From: Klenkia brasiliensis
GTDB lineage: Bacteria; Actinomycetota; Actinomycetes; Mycobacteriales; Geodermatophilaceae
Length of the DNA stretch: 64,000 nucleotides
Direction: 5' to 3'
NCBI RefSeq assembly: GCF_900100695.1
Contig: NZ_FNCF01000003.1
Coordinates: 558,001-622,000, forward strand
The position numbers and the translations under genes are program-made. This document shows positions 8,088-16,866 of this stretch, piece after piece; position 1 is the first letter of the stretch; each line of letters begins with the position of its first letter. Under the pieces are notes generated by a model. That model saw only the letters and a list, made by a program, of their open reading frames with translations. It was not told the DNA's origin and ran no database searches.

Positions 8088-9023
8088 TCAGCCGCGGGAC
8101 CCGACCTTCCAGTAGCCCATGAACGCCACCGCGTCCCGGGGGACGCCGAGGTCGCGGACCAGCCGCCGGCGCAGGCCCTTCACCATCCCGGCCTCGCCGG
8201 CCAGCCAGGCGTAGCAGCCGGTGGCCGCGCCGGCCTCGGGCACCTCCCAGAGGATGCCGTCCTCGACCGGCTCGCCCGGGTCGGCGCCGGGGACCCCGCG
8301 GGCGATGCCCAGCTCGCACAGCGCGGTGTGCACGGCCGGCTCCAGCAGCTCACCGCGGGCGCGCGACCCGCGGGCCAGCCAGCGGACGTCGACGCCGGCC
8401 GGCAGCCGCAGCGACAGGAAGTCCGCCGCCCCGGGGACCTCGAGCACCGCGACCACCCGCGGGCCGGGGGCCAGCGACTCCAGCACCGAGGCGATCGCGG
8501 GGACGGCGGTCTCGTCACCGGCCAGGAACAGCGTGCCGGCGTCGGCGGGCGGGGCCCACTCCACGCCCCACATCCGACCCGACCCGGGGCGGTCGGGGCC
8601 CAGCACGACCATCGGGTCGCCCGGGACGGCGCGGGCGGCCCACGTCGCGGCCGGGCCGGCGTCGGGGGCGGCGCTGCCGTCGGGGCGGATGCCGTGCAGC
8701 ACCACGTCGACGTCGAGCTCGGCGACCTCGGGGCGGACCGCCCGCACGGTGTAGGTGCGCATGGCGGGGCGGACCTCGTCGGGCAGCGCGCACCAGGCCT
8801 CGTACCAGTCGGGACCGGTCACCGCGAGCAGGTCGACGGCCGGGGCGCCCTCGACCGGGATGAGCAGCTTGAACCGCTGGTCGGCACCGCCCGCGCCGAA
8901 CAGGTGCAGGTCGGGGCCGGTCAGGGTCAGCCGCAGGAAGCCCGGGGACAGCCGCTCGGTGCGCGCCACGGTGGTCTCGAAGCACCGCCAGGTCGGCTGC
9001 AGGGTCTCGGTGGCCGTGCTCAT
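8088..9023 (-). CDS. Siderophore-interacting protein (flavin ferric reductase)
   Basis: A 311-residue SIP/ViuB-family FAD protein that reduces ferric siderophores in the cytosol to release iron. The N-terminal FAD-binding barrel contains RTYTVR (about residue 89), the family flavin-binding signature, followed by DVVLHG and GPAATWA. The C-terminal NAD(P)H domain carries LFLAGDETAVPAI. The start is ATG 9023 with GGGAGC upstream. It diverges from a siderophore-binding lipoprotein gene, and a DtxR/IdeR-type box sits between them, so both are probably repressed when iron is plentiful. Confidence 0.92.
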   Translation of the reverse strand: MSTATETLQPTWRCFETTVARTERLSPGFLRLTLTGPDLHLFGAGGADQRFKLLIPVEGAPAVDLLAVTGPDWYEAWCALPDEVRPAMRTYTVRAVRPEVAELDVDVVLHGIRPDGSAAPDAGPAATWAARAVPGDPMVVLGPDRPGSGRMWGVEWAPPADAGTLFLAGDETAVPAIASVLESLAPGPRVVAVLEVPGAADFLSLRLPAGVDVRWLARGSRARGELLEPAVHTALCELGIARGVPGADPGEPVEDGILWEVPEAGAATGCYAWLAGEAGMVKGLRRRLVRDLGVPRDAVAFMGYWKVGSRG

Positions 9024-9060
9024 GCGCGCTCCCGGGTCGGCGGTTCGTGCGGTGTGCAGG

Positions 9061-9079
9061 TGAGGCTAGCCTAACCGGC
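9061..9079. promoter_or_regulatory. DtxR/IdeR-type iron box
   Basis: TGAGGCTAGCCTAACCGGC matches 14 of 19 positions of the DtxR/IdeR consensus TTAGGTTAGSCTAACCTAA, with the central TAGCCTAACC intact. It lies in the 96-bp gap between the divergent SIP and FepB-like genes, where a bound repressor could shut both promoters. Confidence 0.75.
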
Positions 9080-9119
9080 CATCCGGGGGAACCGCCCCCG
9101 CGCACCAGCAGGAGGAACC

Positions 9120-10115
9120 GTGCTCGGAACCCCCCGCCGCCTCGTCGGCGGACTCCTCGCCGTCGGGACGGCCGTCGCCGTCGCCGGCTGCGGCTCCGAC
9201 CCCACCGAGGACGCCGCCGCGCCCGCCGAGGGCTGGGAGTTCACCGACGACCGGGGGGTCACCGTGACCCTCGACGAGGCCCCCGACCGGGTCGCCGGGC
9301 TCAACGACGTCGTCTCCTCGCTGTGGAACTACGGGGTCGCGCCGGTGGCCACCTTCGGCCAGACGTCGGCCGCCGACGACGTGGCCTTCGAGGGCAAGGA
9401 CCTCTCCGACGTCGCCCTGGTCGGGACCAGCTACGGCGAGATCGACCTCGAGGCGCTGGCCGCGGCCGACCCGGACCTGGTGGTGACCACCGTCTACCCG
9501 ACCACAAGCGGCGGGGAGATCGACCCCGAGGGCGTGCCCTACGGCTTCCAGGACCTGGCGCAGCTGGAGCAGGTGGAGCAGATCGCGCCGGTCGTGGTCC
9601 TGGGCTGGACCGGGTCGGCCGCGGACGTCATCGAGCGCACCGCCGACCTCGCCGTCTCGGTGGGCGCCGACGAGGACGCGATCGCCGCCGAGCGCGCCGA
9701 CTTCGACGCCGCCGCGGCGGAGCTGACCGAGGCCGCCTCCTCCGGCGTCACCGTGCTTCCGGTGGCCGCCTACGCCGGCGAGGGCTGTTACATGGCCAAG
9801 GCCCCCGACGACCCGTCGCTGCGGATGTACGCCGACCTCGGCGTGCAGTTCCTCGACCCGGGCGGCGAGGAGTACTACTGGCAGACCGCGGGCTGGGAGT
9901 CGGTGACCGACTACCGCAGCGACGTCATCCTGTACTCGCTGCGCGGTGCGATGAGCCCCGAGGAGATGGCCACCCAGCCGACCTACGGGCTGCTGCCCGC
10001 CGCGCAGGCCGGGCAGGTGTACCCGTGGGAGTACATCGGCATGGACTACCCGGCCCAGGCGGCCTACATGGAGCGGCTCGCCGGCTGGCTGGCCGACAGC
10101 GAGCCGGTGACCTGA
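9120..10115 (+). CDS. Iron-siderophore ABC transporter substrate-binding lipoprotein
   Basis: A 331-residue FepB/FecB-like binding protein. Residues 1-23 are a lipoprotein signal with lipobox VAGC (Cys at 23), so it should be lipid-anchored on the outer face of the membrane. The mature part starts with the typical WEFTDDRGVTVTLDEAPDRV and has two lobes. It starts with GTG at 9120 behind AGGAGG. No permease or ATPase genes follow, so it must share an importer encoded elsewhere. Divergence from a ferric reductase gene and the shared iron box support an iron role. Confidence 0.9.
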   Translation: MLGTPRRLVGGLLAVGTAVAVAGCGSDPTEDAAAPAEGWEFTDDRGVTVTLDEAPDRVAGLNDVVSSLWNYGVAPVATFGQTSAADDVAFEGKDLSDVALVGTSYGEIDLEALAAADPDLVVTTVYPTTSGGEIDPEGVPYGFQDLAQLEQVEQIAPVVVLGWTGSAADVIERTADLAVSVGADEDAIAAERADFDAAAAELTEAASSGVTVLPVAAYAGEGCYMAKAPDDPSLRMYADLGVQFLDPGGEEYYWQTAGWESVTDYRSDVILYSLRGAMSPEEMATQPTYGLLPAAQAGQVYPWEYIGMDYPAQAAYMERLAGWLADSEPVT

Positions 10116-10197
10116 ACCGCCCGGGCGCCTGACCGCGAACCCGGGGTGAGCCGCCGCCCGTCCGGGCACGGCGGCTGGACCTCTGTGGGGGGTCCGG

Positions 10198-10237
10198 CGG
10201 GCGGCGGCCGGGAGGTCTCTCCCCCGGCCGCCGCCCG
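10198..10237. terminator. 15-bp perfect hairpin after the FepB-like gene
   Basis: Arms at 10198-10212 and 10223-10237 are exact reverse complements with a 10-nt loop. The stem is all G and C, with no U tract. It sits between the FepB-like stop and the small convergent gene, so it can work for both strands. The rest of 10116-10346 is GC-rich sequence in which I see no gene. Confidence 0.7.
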
Positions 10238-10346
10238 TCCCAGCCCCGGAGCGCGGCCCCTGACCCCGGCCGCGGCTCCGCGGGCGCCCCGGCGAGCGCC
10301 CCCGTGCGCTCCTGGGTCTGCGCACCGGGGGCTGATTGGTGGGCGC

Positions 10347-10514
10347 TCAGCCCTCGCCGGCCACCGCGGCGACCGCTCCCTGCCGCTGCTGCTCGGCGCG
10401 CCGGCGGGCCACCCGCTCGGCCAACCCGCGCGGCGCGCGGGTGGACCAGGTCTCCTGCGCCTCGGCCGCCAGCTGACGGGCGGCCACCACCGATGCCGGC
10501 TCGTGCACGCTCAT
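10347..10514 (-). CDS. Small hypothetical protein, 55 residues
   Basis: A short reading frame from ATG 10514 to TGA at 10347, preceded by GGGAGGA at a suitable distance. The peptide starts MSVHEPASVVAARQLAAEAQ and is a single charged, Ala/Arg-rich helix with no cysteine or membrane segment. Composition and the good ribosome-binding site support a real gene. It lies 106 bases downstream of the big nuclease-helicase gene on the same strand, so it may ride on that transcript. I do not recognise a family. Confidence 0.5.
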   Translation of the reverse strand: MSVHEPASVVAARQLAAEAQETWSTRAPRGLAERVARRRAEQQRQGAVAAVAGEG

Positions 10515-10620
10515 CCTGGTCCTCCCGCCGCCTGCGGTCCGCCCCCCGTCGTGCTTGAACCGCGACGTGACCGTATCGGTACAGCGCGTGGTCGCACCAG
10601 GGTTTCGTGCGCGGCGCGGC

Positions 10621-13600
10621 TCACGTCGTCGCGGCGGCTCCCACGCCGGTCGCGTGCTCGACCAGCCGGCACAGCCCGTTGACCAGTCGTAGCTGGTCGG
10701 GCGTGTGCACCGGGGAGGTCAGCAGCGCCGGGCTGCCCACCACGTAGGCCACCGTCCGGGCCCGGGACAGGGCCACGTTGAGCCGGTGCCGGTCGAGCAG
10801 GAAGTCCAGCCTGCGCGGCACGTGGGCACCGCTCGAGGCGGCCAGCGAGAAGATCGACACCGCGGCCTCGCGGCCCTGGAACTTGTCGACGGTGCCCACC
10901 TCGACGCCCGCCAGCCCGGCCTCGGCCAGCGCCGAGCGGATGCGGTTGACCTGCGCGTTGTACGGCGTGACGACCAGGACGTCGGCCTCGGACACCGGCC
11001 GGACGCCGGCGGCGTCGGCCCACGGCCGGCCCAGCAGGTCACCGACCAGCTCGGCGACGGCCGCGGCCTCCTCCCCCGACGCCGACCCGTTGCCCTCGTG
11101 CACCACCGGGACCCAGCCGATGCCCGCCGGTGCCGCCCGTCGGTCGGGCAGCTCGACGCGGTGCACCGCGGTGGTCGGCGAGGGCTGCAGCCGACCGCGG
11201 TAGGACAGCTCGGACACCACCCGGCACAGCGCCGGCGCCATCCGCCAGGACCGGTCCAGGAACACACCGCGCCCGGCGGGCAGCACGTCGTCCTCGCCGA
11301 TGACGTGCTGCAGGGCGGAGACGTCGGCGCCGTCGGGGTGGATCCCGCGGCCGGGCTGGCGCAGCTGCTGCGGGTCGCCGAGAAGCACCAGGTCGCGGGC
11401 GCACCGGGACACGGCCAGGGTGTCGGCCAGCGACAGCTGGCCGGCCTCGTCGACCACCAGCACGTCGAGCCGGCCGGCCAGGTCGGGGCGGGTGAGCAGC
11501 CAGGTGCTGCCGGCCACCACGTCGACGTCGCCGGCGTCGAGCAGGTCGGTCACCGTGCCGTTGTCGTCGGTGCCGACCACCTCGGGCGCGCTGCACCGCT
11601 GCCCGGCCGGGGCCTTCTGCACCGCCCGCACGGTGGTGCCGGCCTCGCGGGCGGCCCGCAGCACCCCGTCGAGCAGGTTGCCGACCACCTTGTGGCTGGT
11701 GCCGGTGATGGCCACCCGCCGGCCGGCGCGGACCAGGTCGAGCACGGCGCGGGCACCGGCGTGGGTCTTGCCCGCCCCCGGGGGGCCCTGCACGGCCAGC
11801 ACCCCGCCGTCGAGAGCCGTGACGAGCCGGCGGGTGCGCTCGGCCGCGGTCTCGCCCTCGACCACCAGGGGCGTGCCCGTCCGCAGCCGCGGCGGCCGGC
11901 GGGCCAGCAGGTCGGCCGCCGCGGTGCGCACCCCGAGGCCGTCGAGCCCGCCGTCGGCGACGGCGCCGCCGAGCTCGAGCAGCGCCGCCCGGTGGTGGCG
12001 GGCCTCCAGCGGGCCGGGCGGCAGCAGGCCCTGCGCGTGGTCGCCGACCCGGTCCAGCGGGCGGGCCAGCACCAGCTCGCCGGTGGCGCCGTCCAGCGAG
12101 ACGACCTCGGCGCGCACGGCGCGGCCGTCGTCCGCGACCGGGACCTGGTCGACCCTGGAACCGGGTGCCAGCTTGGTCTCCTGCGGCGGGAACCGGTGGG
12201 CGACGTGCACCCGGGGGCCGACCGTGCCGAGCACGACGGGTGGGTCCAGCGGGCCCAGCGCGGCGGTCTCCCGCTCCAGCTCGGCCGGGGTGAGCGCCCG
12301 CAGCCGGAAGTGCTCCCACCACTCCGACCGCGCCTCGCGGGCGTGCCACCCCAGCTGCTGGGCCAGCAGCCAGACGGCCTGCTCGTCGGGGGTGCGGTCG
12401 GTGGCCCGCTCGGGCAGCCCGGTCAGCAGCCGGGCCTCCAGCGCGGCCCGGGCCGCATCGGCCGCGACGGCGGTGGGGCTGGGGTCGGGGTCGGCGTCGA
12501 GCGGGCGGCCCAGCGGCACGCCGGAGGCGACCAGCTCGGTGCGCCGCTCCTCGAGCCAGCCCAGCAGCTGCAGCGTGGACAGGCAGTCGTCGCGGTTGTA
12601 GTCGCGGATCTCGTCGAGCAGCCGCTGCTCGCCGGTGGCCTGCCACTCCTCGAAGGCCAGGATCGAGGCGCCGGCGTCGGAGACCGCCGCGCCGTGCGGG
12701 CGGGTGTGCCCGCGGTAGAAGTCCTCGACCTGCTTGATCGAGTAGGACTCCTTGCTGATCTGCAGGCCCTGCCGGACCACCGCGTACAGGTCGACCAGCG
12801 CCCCGCCGCGCAGCAGCCGGTCGACCTCGGCCTGCCGGGTGCCGTACCGGGCGGAGAGCGCCGTGAGCCGGGCCGGCTCGTAGGGCGCGTAGTGGTAGAC
12901 GTGCGCGTCGGGGTCGGCGGCCAGCGCGGCGACGAGGTGGTCGACCAGCTGCTCGAACCCGTCGCGCTCGGTCGCCGGCGTGCAGCCCCAGTAGGCGGTG
13001 TAGCGCTGGTCGCGGTCGAGCAGGCCCCAGAGGTACTCCAGGCCGTGGTCGCCGGTGAACGGGTCGCCCTCGATGTCGAAGAACAGGTCGCCGCGGCTGG
13101 GCGGGGGCAGCAGCTCGAACCCGGCGCCGGGCACCCGGGGCAGGAACGCGTAGCCGGGCACCCCGGTCTCGACCTCGGCCCGCTGCAGCGCGGCCTGCCG
13201 GGTGATCCGCTCGCGCGAGGCGCGCCCGATGGTGTCGGGCAGCTCGTCGGCGGTGCGGGCGGCCAGCGCCGCGGTGGTGGTGATGCCGGCGTCGGCGAGG
13301 GCGACGGCGTGGTCGCGGCGCAGGAAGGCCACCCGCGAGAGGTGGTCGGCGGCCCGCCAGGCCTCGGTGCAGGTGGCCCGCCAGGGGCACACGCCGCAGT
13401 GCGCCACCGGGTAGGCCGGGGCGAAGCGCTCGTCGGCGAGCCGGGCGAGGAAGCGGCCGACCGCGGCGCGGGTGTAGGCCTCCGCGTCGGCGTAGGGGAA
13501 GGCCAGCTCCTGCTGGTCGCCGGTGACGACGGTGAGCAGCTCGGGCGGCACGCCCTGCAGGCCGGCGAGCAGCCGGCCGTAGAGGGCCATCTGCAGCACC

Positions 13601-14061
13601 GCGGGCACCTTCACCCGGCGAGCGAGCTTGGTGTCGGCGACGTCGTAGGCCCAGGGACCCAGGTCGCTGGACCGGTCGGTGCGCCTGAGCAGGAAGTCGG
13701 CGTGCCCCCGCCAGGTGACCCCGGCCTCGCGGGTGCCGAAGAAGGTGGCCTGGTACACCACGTCGGCGCCCGCGCGCATCGCCGCCACGGTCTGCTCCTG
13801 GGCCTGCAGCAGGTCGGCCGCCCCGCGGCCGGGCGCGGGGATCTCCACCACCGACAGACCGCGGTCGCGCAGCCGCTGCACGTGCCGCTCCTCGTGCGCG
13901 ATGCCGTGGCCGGCGACCAGCTCGGTCATGGGGTCGGCCGCGGGGGGCCGGCCGCGCTCGCCGCGGGCGACCTCGCGGGAGAGCCGGGTGAGGTGCTCGC
14001 AGGCCAGGAAACCGGTCAGGTCGCCGGCGCTGACCACCAGCCCGCCGTCGGTCTCGTACAC
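10621..14061 (-). CDS. TM0106-family RecB-like nuclease fused to RNase H-like exonuclease and SF1 helicase
   Basis: A 1146-residue, three-part nucleic-acid enzyme. Residues 1-240 form a RecB/Cas4-like PD-(D/E)XK nuclease with an AddB-style four-cysteine set (C21, C222, C225, C231) expected to hold an Fe-S cluster. Residues about 325-500 form a DEDD exonuclease of the YprB type, with D329 in FFDIEGDP and D491-D492 in YNRDDC. Residues about 740-1140 form a Upf1/Dna2-like superfamily 1 helicase: Walker A GPPGAGKT (K765), DEAG (D871-E872), LLGDPQQL, and VDKFQGRE with RLNVALSRAR. It starts with GTG behind GAGGAGG. The domain order suggests processing of DNA ends or flaps. The family is widespread but poorly characterised, so repair and defence are both open. 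Confidence 0.9.
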   Translation of the reverse strand: MYETDGGLVVSAGDLTGFLACEHLTRLSREVARGERGRPPAADPMTELVAGHGIAHEERHVQRLRDRGLSVVEIPAPGRGAADLLQAQEQTVAAMRAGADVVYQATFFGTREAGVTWRGHADFLLRRTDRSSDLGPWAYDVADTKLARRVKVPAVLQMALYGRLLAGLQGVPPELLTVVTGDQQELAFPYADAEAYTRAAVGRFLARLADERFAPAYPVAHCGVCPWRATCTEAWRAADHLSRVAFLRRDHAVALADAGITTTAALAARTADELPDTIGRASRERITRQAALQRAEVETGVPGYAFLPRVPGAGFELLPPPSRGDLFFDIEGDPFTGDHGLEYLWGLLDRDQRYTAYWGCTPATERDGFEQLVDHLVAALAADPDAHVYHYAPYEPARLTALSARYGTRQAEVDRLLRGGALVDLYAVVRQGLQISKESYSIKQVEDFYRGHTRPHGAAVSDAGASILAFEEWQATGEQRLLDEIRDYNRDDCLSTLQLLGWLEERRTELVASGVPLGRPLDADPDPSPTAVAADAARAALEARLLTGLPERATDRTPDEQAVWLLAQQLGWHAREARSEWWEHFRLRALTPAELERETAALGPLDPPVVLGTVGPRVHVAHRFPPQETKLAPGSRVDQVPVADDGRAVRAEVVSLDGATGELVLARPLDRVGDHAQGLLPPGPLEARHHRAALLELGGAVADGGLDGLGVRTAAADLLARRPPRLRTGTPLVVEGETAAERTRRLVTALDGGVLAVQGPPGAGKTHAGARAVLDLVRAGRRVAITGTSHKVVGNLLDGVLRAAREAGTTVRAVQKAPAGQRCSAPEVVGTDDNGTVTDLLDAGDVDVVAGSTWLLTRPDLAGRLDVLVVDEAGQLSLADTLAVSRCARDLVLLGDPQQLRQPGRGIHPDGADVSALQHVIGEDDVLPAGRGVFLDRSWRMAPALCRVVSELSYRGRLQPSPTTAVHRVELPDRRAAPAGIGWVPVVHEGNGSASGEEAAAVAELVGDLLGRPWADAAGVRPVSEADVLVVTPYNAQVNRIRSALAEAGLAGVEVGTVDKFQGREAAVSIFSLAASSGAHVPRRLDFLLDRHRLNVALSRARTVAYVVGSPALLTSPVHTPDQLRLVNGLCRLVEHATGVGAAATT

Positions 14062-14174
14062 CGCAGCCTCCTCGGACCGGCCCCCTCGGACCGCTCGGCG
14101 CGCAGGCTACGAGGGGGGTACGACACAACCGGTCGACGTGGCCGCTGCCCCGCCGACCAGGGAGGATGGGCGCC

Positions 14175-15191
14175 GTGCCGGTCACCCTCACCACCGTCGC
14201 CCGGCGCGCGGGGGTCAGCACCAGCACCGCCAGCCGCGCGCTCACCGGCCACCCGTCGGTGCTGCCGCACACCCGGCAGCGGGTCGAGGCGGCGGCCGCC
14301 GAGCTGCGCTACCACCCCAACCGGATCGCCACCGCGCTGCGCACCCGCCGCTCGGGGCTGGTCGGCCTGGTGGTGAACAACCTGCGCAACGCCACGTTCC
14401 ACGTCATCGCCGAGACGCTGCAGGCCCGCGCGGCCGCGCACGGCCTGCAGGTGCTGGTCTGCACCACCGGCGGCGACCCGGCGCGGGAGGCCGCGTTCCT
14501 GGACACCGTGCGCGCCCAGGGCCTGGACGGCGTGGTGGTGGCCGGGTCGGGCGCCAACGGCGAGCTGGTCAACACCCTGGTCGCCGAGGGCAGAGCGGTG
14601 GTGACCATGAACCGCGAGGTCGGCGGGGCGCGGGCGCCGTCGGTGATGAGCGACTACGCCACGGCCGCCCGGCTGGCGGCCGAGCACCTGCTCGCGCTGG
14701 GCCACACCCGGATCGGCGCGGTCGAGGGTCCGCCGGAGGTCACCTCCGGCCGGCTGCACCACGCCGGGTTCGCCGCCGCGCTGGACACCGCCGGCGTGCC
14801 GCTGGACCCCGCCCTGGTCCGCCGCGGCCCGTTCCGCGCCGGGTTCGGCCGCGACGCCGCCCGCGAGCTGCTGGACGCAGCACGGCCGCCGACGGCACTG
14901 CTGGTGAGCAACCACGAGGCCTCGTTCGGGGTGCTGGCCGAGCTGTCCCGCCGCGCGGTCGCGGTCCCCGGTGAGCTGTCGGTGGTGTGCACCGAGGACG
15001 AACCGTTCTGGGAGTTCTGGACGCCGCCGCTGACCGTCGTCGACAACCGCGCCGCGGTGCTCGCCGAGCGGGCCGCGGACCTGCTGCTGGTCCAGCTCGA
15101 CGACGACGCCGGCCCGCCGGAGCCGGCCGCCGAGCAGGTCGCCCCGGAGCTGGTGCTGCGCGGCTCGACCGCCCCGCCGCCGGTCAGCTGA
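14175..15191 (+). CDS. LacI family transcriptional regulator
   Basis: A 338-residue repressor: LacI-type HTH at residues 1-50 (TLTTVARRAGVSTSTASRALTG) with hinge helix YHPNRIATALRTRRSG, then a periplasmic-binding-protein-like effector domain ending with the usual pair of C-terminal strands. I prefer GTG 14175 because GGAGG at 14161-14165 is nine bases from it; ATG 14166 would abut the ribosome-binding site. It is divergent from the nuclease-helicase gene and overlaps the thiolase by eight bases at its 3-prime end. Its target sugar or gene set is not apparent nearby. Confidence 0.88.
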   Translation: MPVTLTTVARRAGVSTSTASRALTGHPSVLPHTRQRVEAAAAELRYHPNRIATALRTRRSGLVGLVVNNLRNATFHVIAETLQARAAAHGLQVLVCTTGGDPAREAAFLDTVRAQGLDGVVVAGSGANGELVNTLVAEGRAVVTMNREVGGARAPSVMSDYATAARLAAEHLLALGHTRIGAVEGPPEVTSGRLHHAGFAAALDTAGVPLDPALVRRGPFRAGFGRDAARELLDAARPPTALLVSNHEASFGVLAELSRRAVAVPGELSVVCTEDEPFWEFWTPPLTVVDNRAAVLAERAADLLLVQLDDDAGPPEPAAEQVAPELVLRGSTAPPPVS

Positions 15192-16416
15192 CCCGCTCGA
15201 ACACCGCGGCCAGGCCCTGCCCGCCGCCGATGCACATGGTCTCCAGGGCGTAGCGGCCCTCCCGCCGGCGCAGCTCGTGCGCCAGGGTGGCCAGGATGCG
15301 GGCGCCGGTGGCGCCGACCGGGTGTCCCAGCGAGATGCCCGACCCGTTGACGTTGACCCGCTCCCGGTCGGCGACGGCGAGCTGCCCCGACGACTCCCAC
15401 GCGGCCAGGCACGCCAGCACCTGGCTGGCGAAGGCCTCGTTCAGCTCGACCAGGTCCATGTCGGCCAGGGTCAGCCCGGTGCGGGCCAGGGCGGCGGCCA
15501 CCGCGGGCACCGGGCCGATGCCCATGGTCTCCGGCGCCACCCCGGCCACGGCCCACCCGCGCAGCGACAGGAAGGGGTCCCAGCCGCGGCGGTCGGCCTC
15601 GGCGCGGGTGGTGACCAGGCACATCGCCGCGCCGTCGTTCTGGCCCGAGGCGTTGCCGGCGGTGACCGTGGCCGCCGGGTCGACCCGGGCCATGACCGGC
15701 CGGAGCGCGGCCAGGTCCTCCATGGTGGTCTGCGGCCGGGGGTGCTCGTCGACCGTGACCGTGCGCGCGGGGGCCTTCCGGGTGGCGGGCACCTCGACGC
15801 CGACCACCTCGTCGGCGAACCGGCCCTCGGCGATCGCCGCCCCGGCCCGCTGCTGCGACCGCAGCGCCCAGGCGTCCTGGGACAGCCGGTCGACGTCGTG
15901 GTCGCGGCGGACGTTCTCCGCGGTCTCCAGCATGCCGCCGGGCACCGGGTGGTGGATGCCGCCGGCGGTCTCCCGCGCCCGGGCCAGCCGGTCGTGCAGC
16001 ATCGTGCCGTCGCCACGGACACCGGTGCGCAGGCCCAGCGCGTAGTGCTCCACCTGGCTCATCGACTCCACGCCGCCGGCCACCACCGTGGTCGCCGCGC
16101 CGGTGGCCACCTGCATGCAGGCGTAGAGCACCGCCTGCAGGCCCGAGCCGCAGCGCCGGTCGATCTGCAGCCCCGGCACACCGGTGCCCAGCCCTGCGTC
16201 CAGCGCCGCGATGCGGCCGATCGCCGGCGCCTCGCCGTTCGGGTAGCACTGGCCGAGCACGACGTCGTCCACCTCGCCCTCGGCCAGGCCGGTGCGGGCG
16301 GCCAGCTCGCGCAGCACGGTCGCCGCGAGCGAGGCGGCGGTCAGCCCGGCGAAGACGCCGCCGAACCGGCCGACGGGGGTGCGCAGGGGCGAGCAGATGA
16401 CGACGTCGGTGTCCAT
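15184..16416 (-). CDS. Acetyl-CoA C-acyltransferase (thiolase)
   Basis: A 410-residue type II-like thiolase. It condenses or cleaves 3-ketoacyl-CoA. The acylated Cys is C89 in RRCGSG, the active-site His is H365 in GHPVGATG, and the second Cys is C395 in CIGGGQG; NEAF is also present. Length and motifs fit the FadA/acetyl-CoA acetyltransferase group. The frame is open upstream into the next gene, but ATG 16416 (MDTDVVICSPLRTPVGRFGG) is the family's normal N-terminus. No beta-oxidation partners are adjacent. A 19-bp gap separates it from the upstream small secreted protein gene on the same strand. Confidence 0.93.
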   Translation of the reverse strand: MDTDVVICSPLRTPVGRFGGVFAGLTAASLAATVLRELAARTGLAEGEVDDVVLGQCYPNGEAPAIGRIAALDAGLGTGVPGLQIDRRCGSGLQAVLYACMQVATGAATTVVAGGVESMSQVEHYALGLRTGVRGDGTMLHDRLARARETAGGIHHPVPGGMLETAENVRRDHDVDRLSQDAWALRSQQRAGAAIAEGRFADEVVGVEVPATRKAPARTVTVDEHPRPQTTMEDLAALRPVMARVDPAATVTAGNASGQNDGAAMCLVTTRAEADRRGWDPFLSLRGWAVAGVAPETMGIGPVPAVAAALARTGLTLADMDLVELNEAFASQVLACLAAWESSGQLAVADRERVNVNGSGISLGHPVGATGARILATLAHELRRREGRYALETMCIGGGQGLAAVFERVS

Positions 16417-16435
16417 GGTGCGACCATCCCACTCC

Positions 16436-16747
16436 TCAGGCGGCGACCAGGCACAGCACCCGGTCCGGGGTGGCCGACAGCCCGCCGGCGGAGTAGCTGG
16501 CGGTGCTGCGCGGGAAGACGCCCATGCAGACCGGCTGCGACTGCAGGGGCGGGACGTCGTCCAGCACGCCGATGACCCGGAACGTCGCCGCCGGGTCGTC
16601 GCAGCCCACCACGACCACGGTCTGGTCCGGGCCGGCCGCCACGCAGTCGCCCACCCCGGGCGAGGGGCCGCCGCCCACCAGCAGCACCCCGGTGACGGCC
16701 AGCGCCACCCCCACGGCGGCCAGCAGCACACGGACCCGGGTCGTCAC
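16436..16747 (-). CDS. Small secreted or membrane-anchored protein, LppU-like cysteine domain
   Basis: A 103-residue protein with an N-terminal hydrophobic helix ([22 protein letters not shown]) that is an anchor or signal, then an extracellular domain starting [28 protein letters not shown], with further Cys near the C-terminus (PVCMGV, VLCLVA). The same spacing (GDCV, a VV-x-C strand, then A-x-(F/Y)-R-V-x-G) occurs in the protein at 22345-23019, so they are distant paralogues. Such domains occur in actinobacterial LppU/SCO3897-type envelope proteins of unknown function. Cysteine pairs probably form disulfides outside the membrane. Confidence 0.65.
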   Translation of the reverse strand: MTTRVRVLLAAVGVALAVTGVLLVGGGPSPGVGDCVAAGPDQTVVVVGCDDPAATFRVIGVLDDVPPLQSQPVCMGVFPRSTASYSAGGLSATPDRVLCLVAA

Positions 16748-16866
16748 ACCCCGACGGTAGGACGTGCGTCACCGGGTTGAGCCCTGCCCGGCCCGGGCAA
16801 GGGGTCCGTGGTCGTTCAGCCACCAGCGGCCGGCCCCTGACCGCGCGCCCCGGAGGCAACCCCCTC

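Noticed and set aside
10705-14376. A 1223-codon frame opposite the nuclease-helicase gene
   Set aside because: It is the mirror of a well-supported gene, with Gly/Gln/His-rich composition and no recognisable domain.
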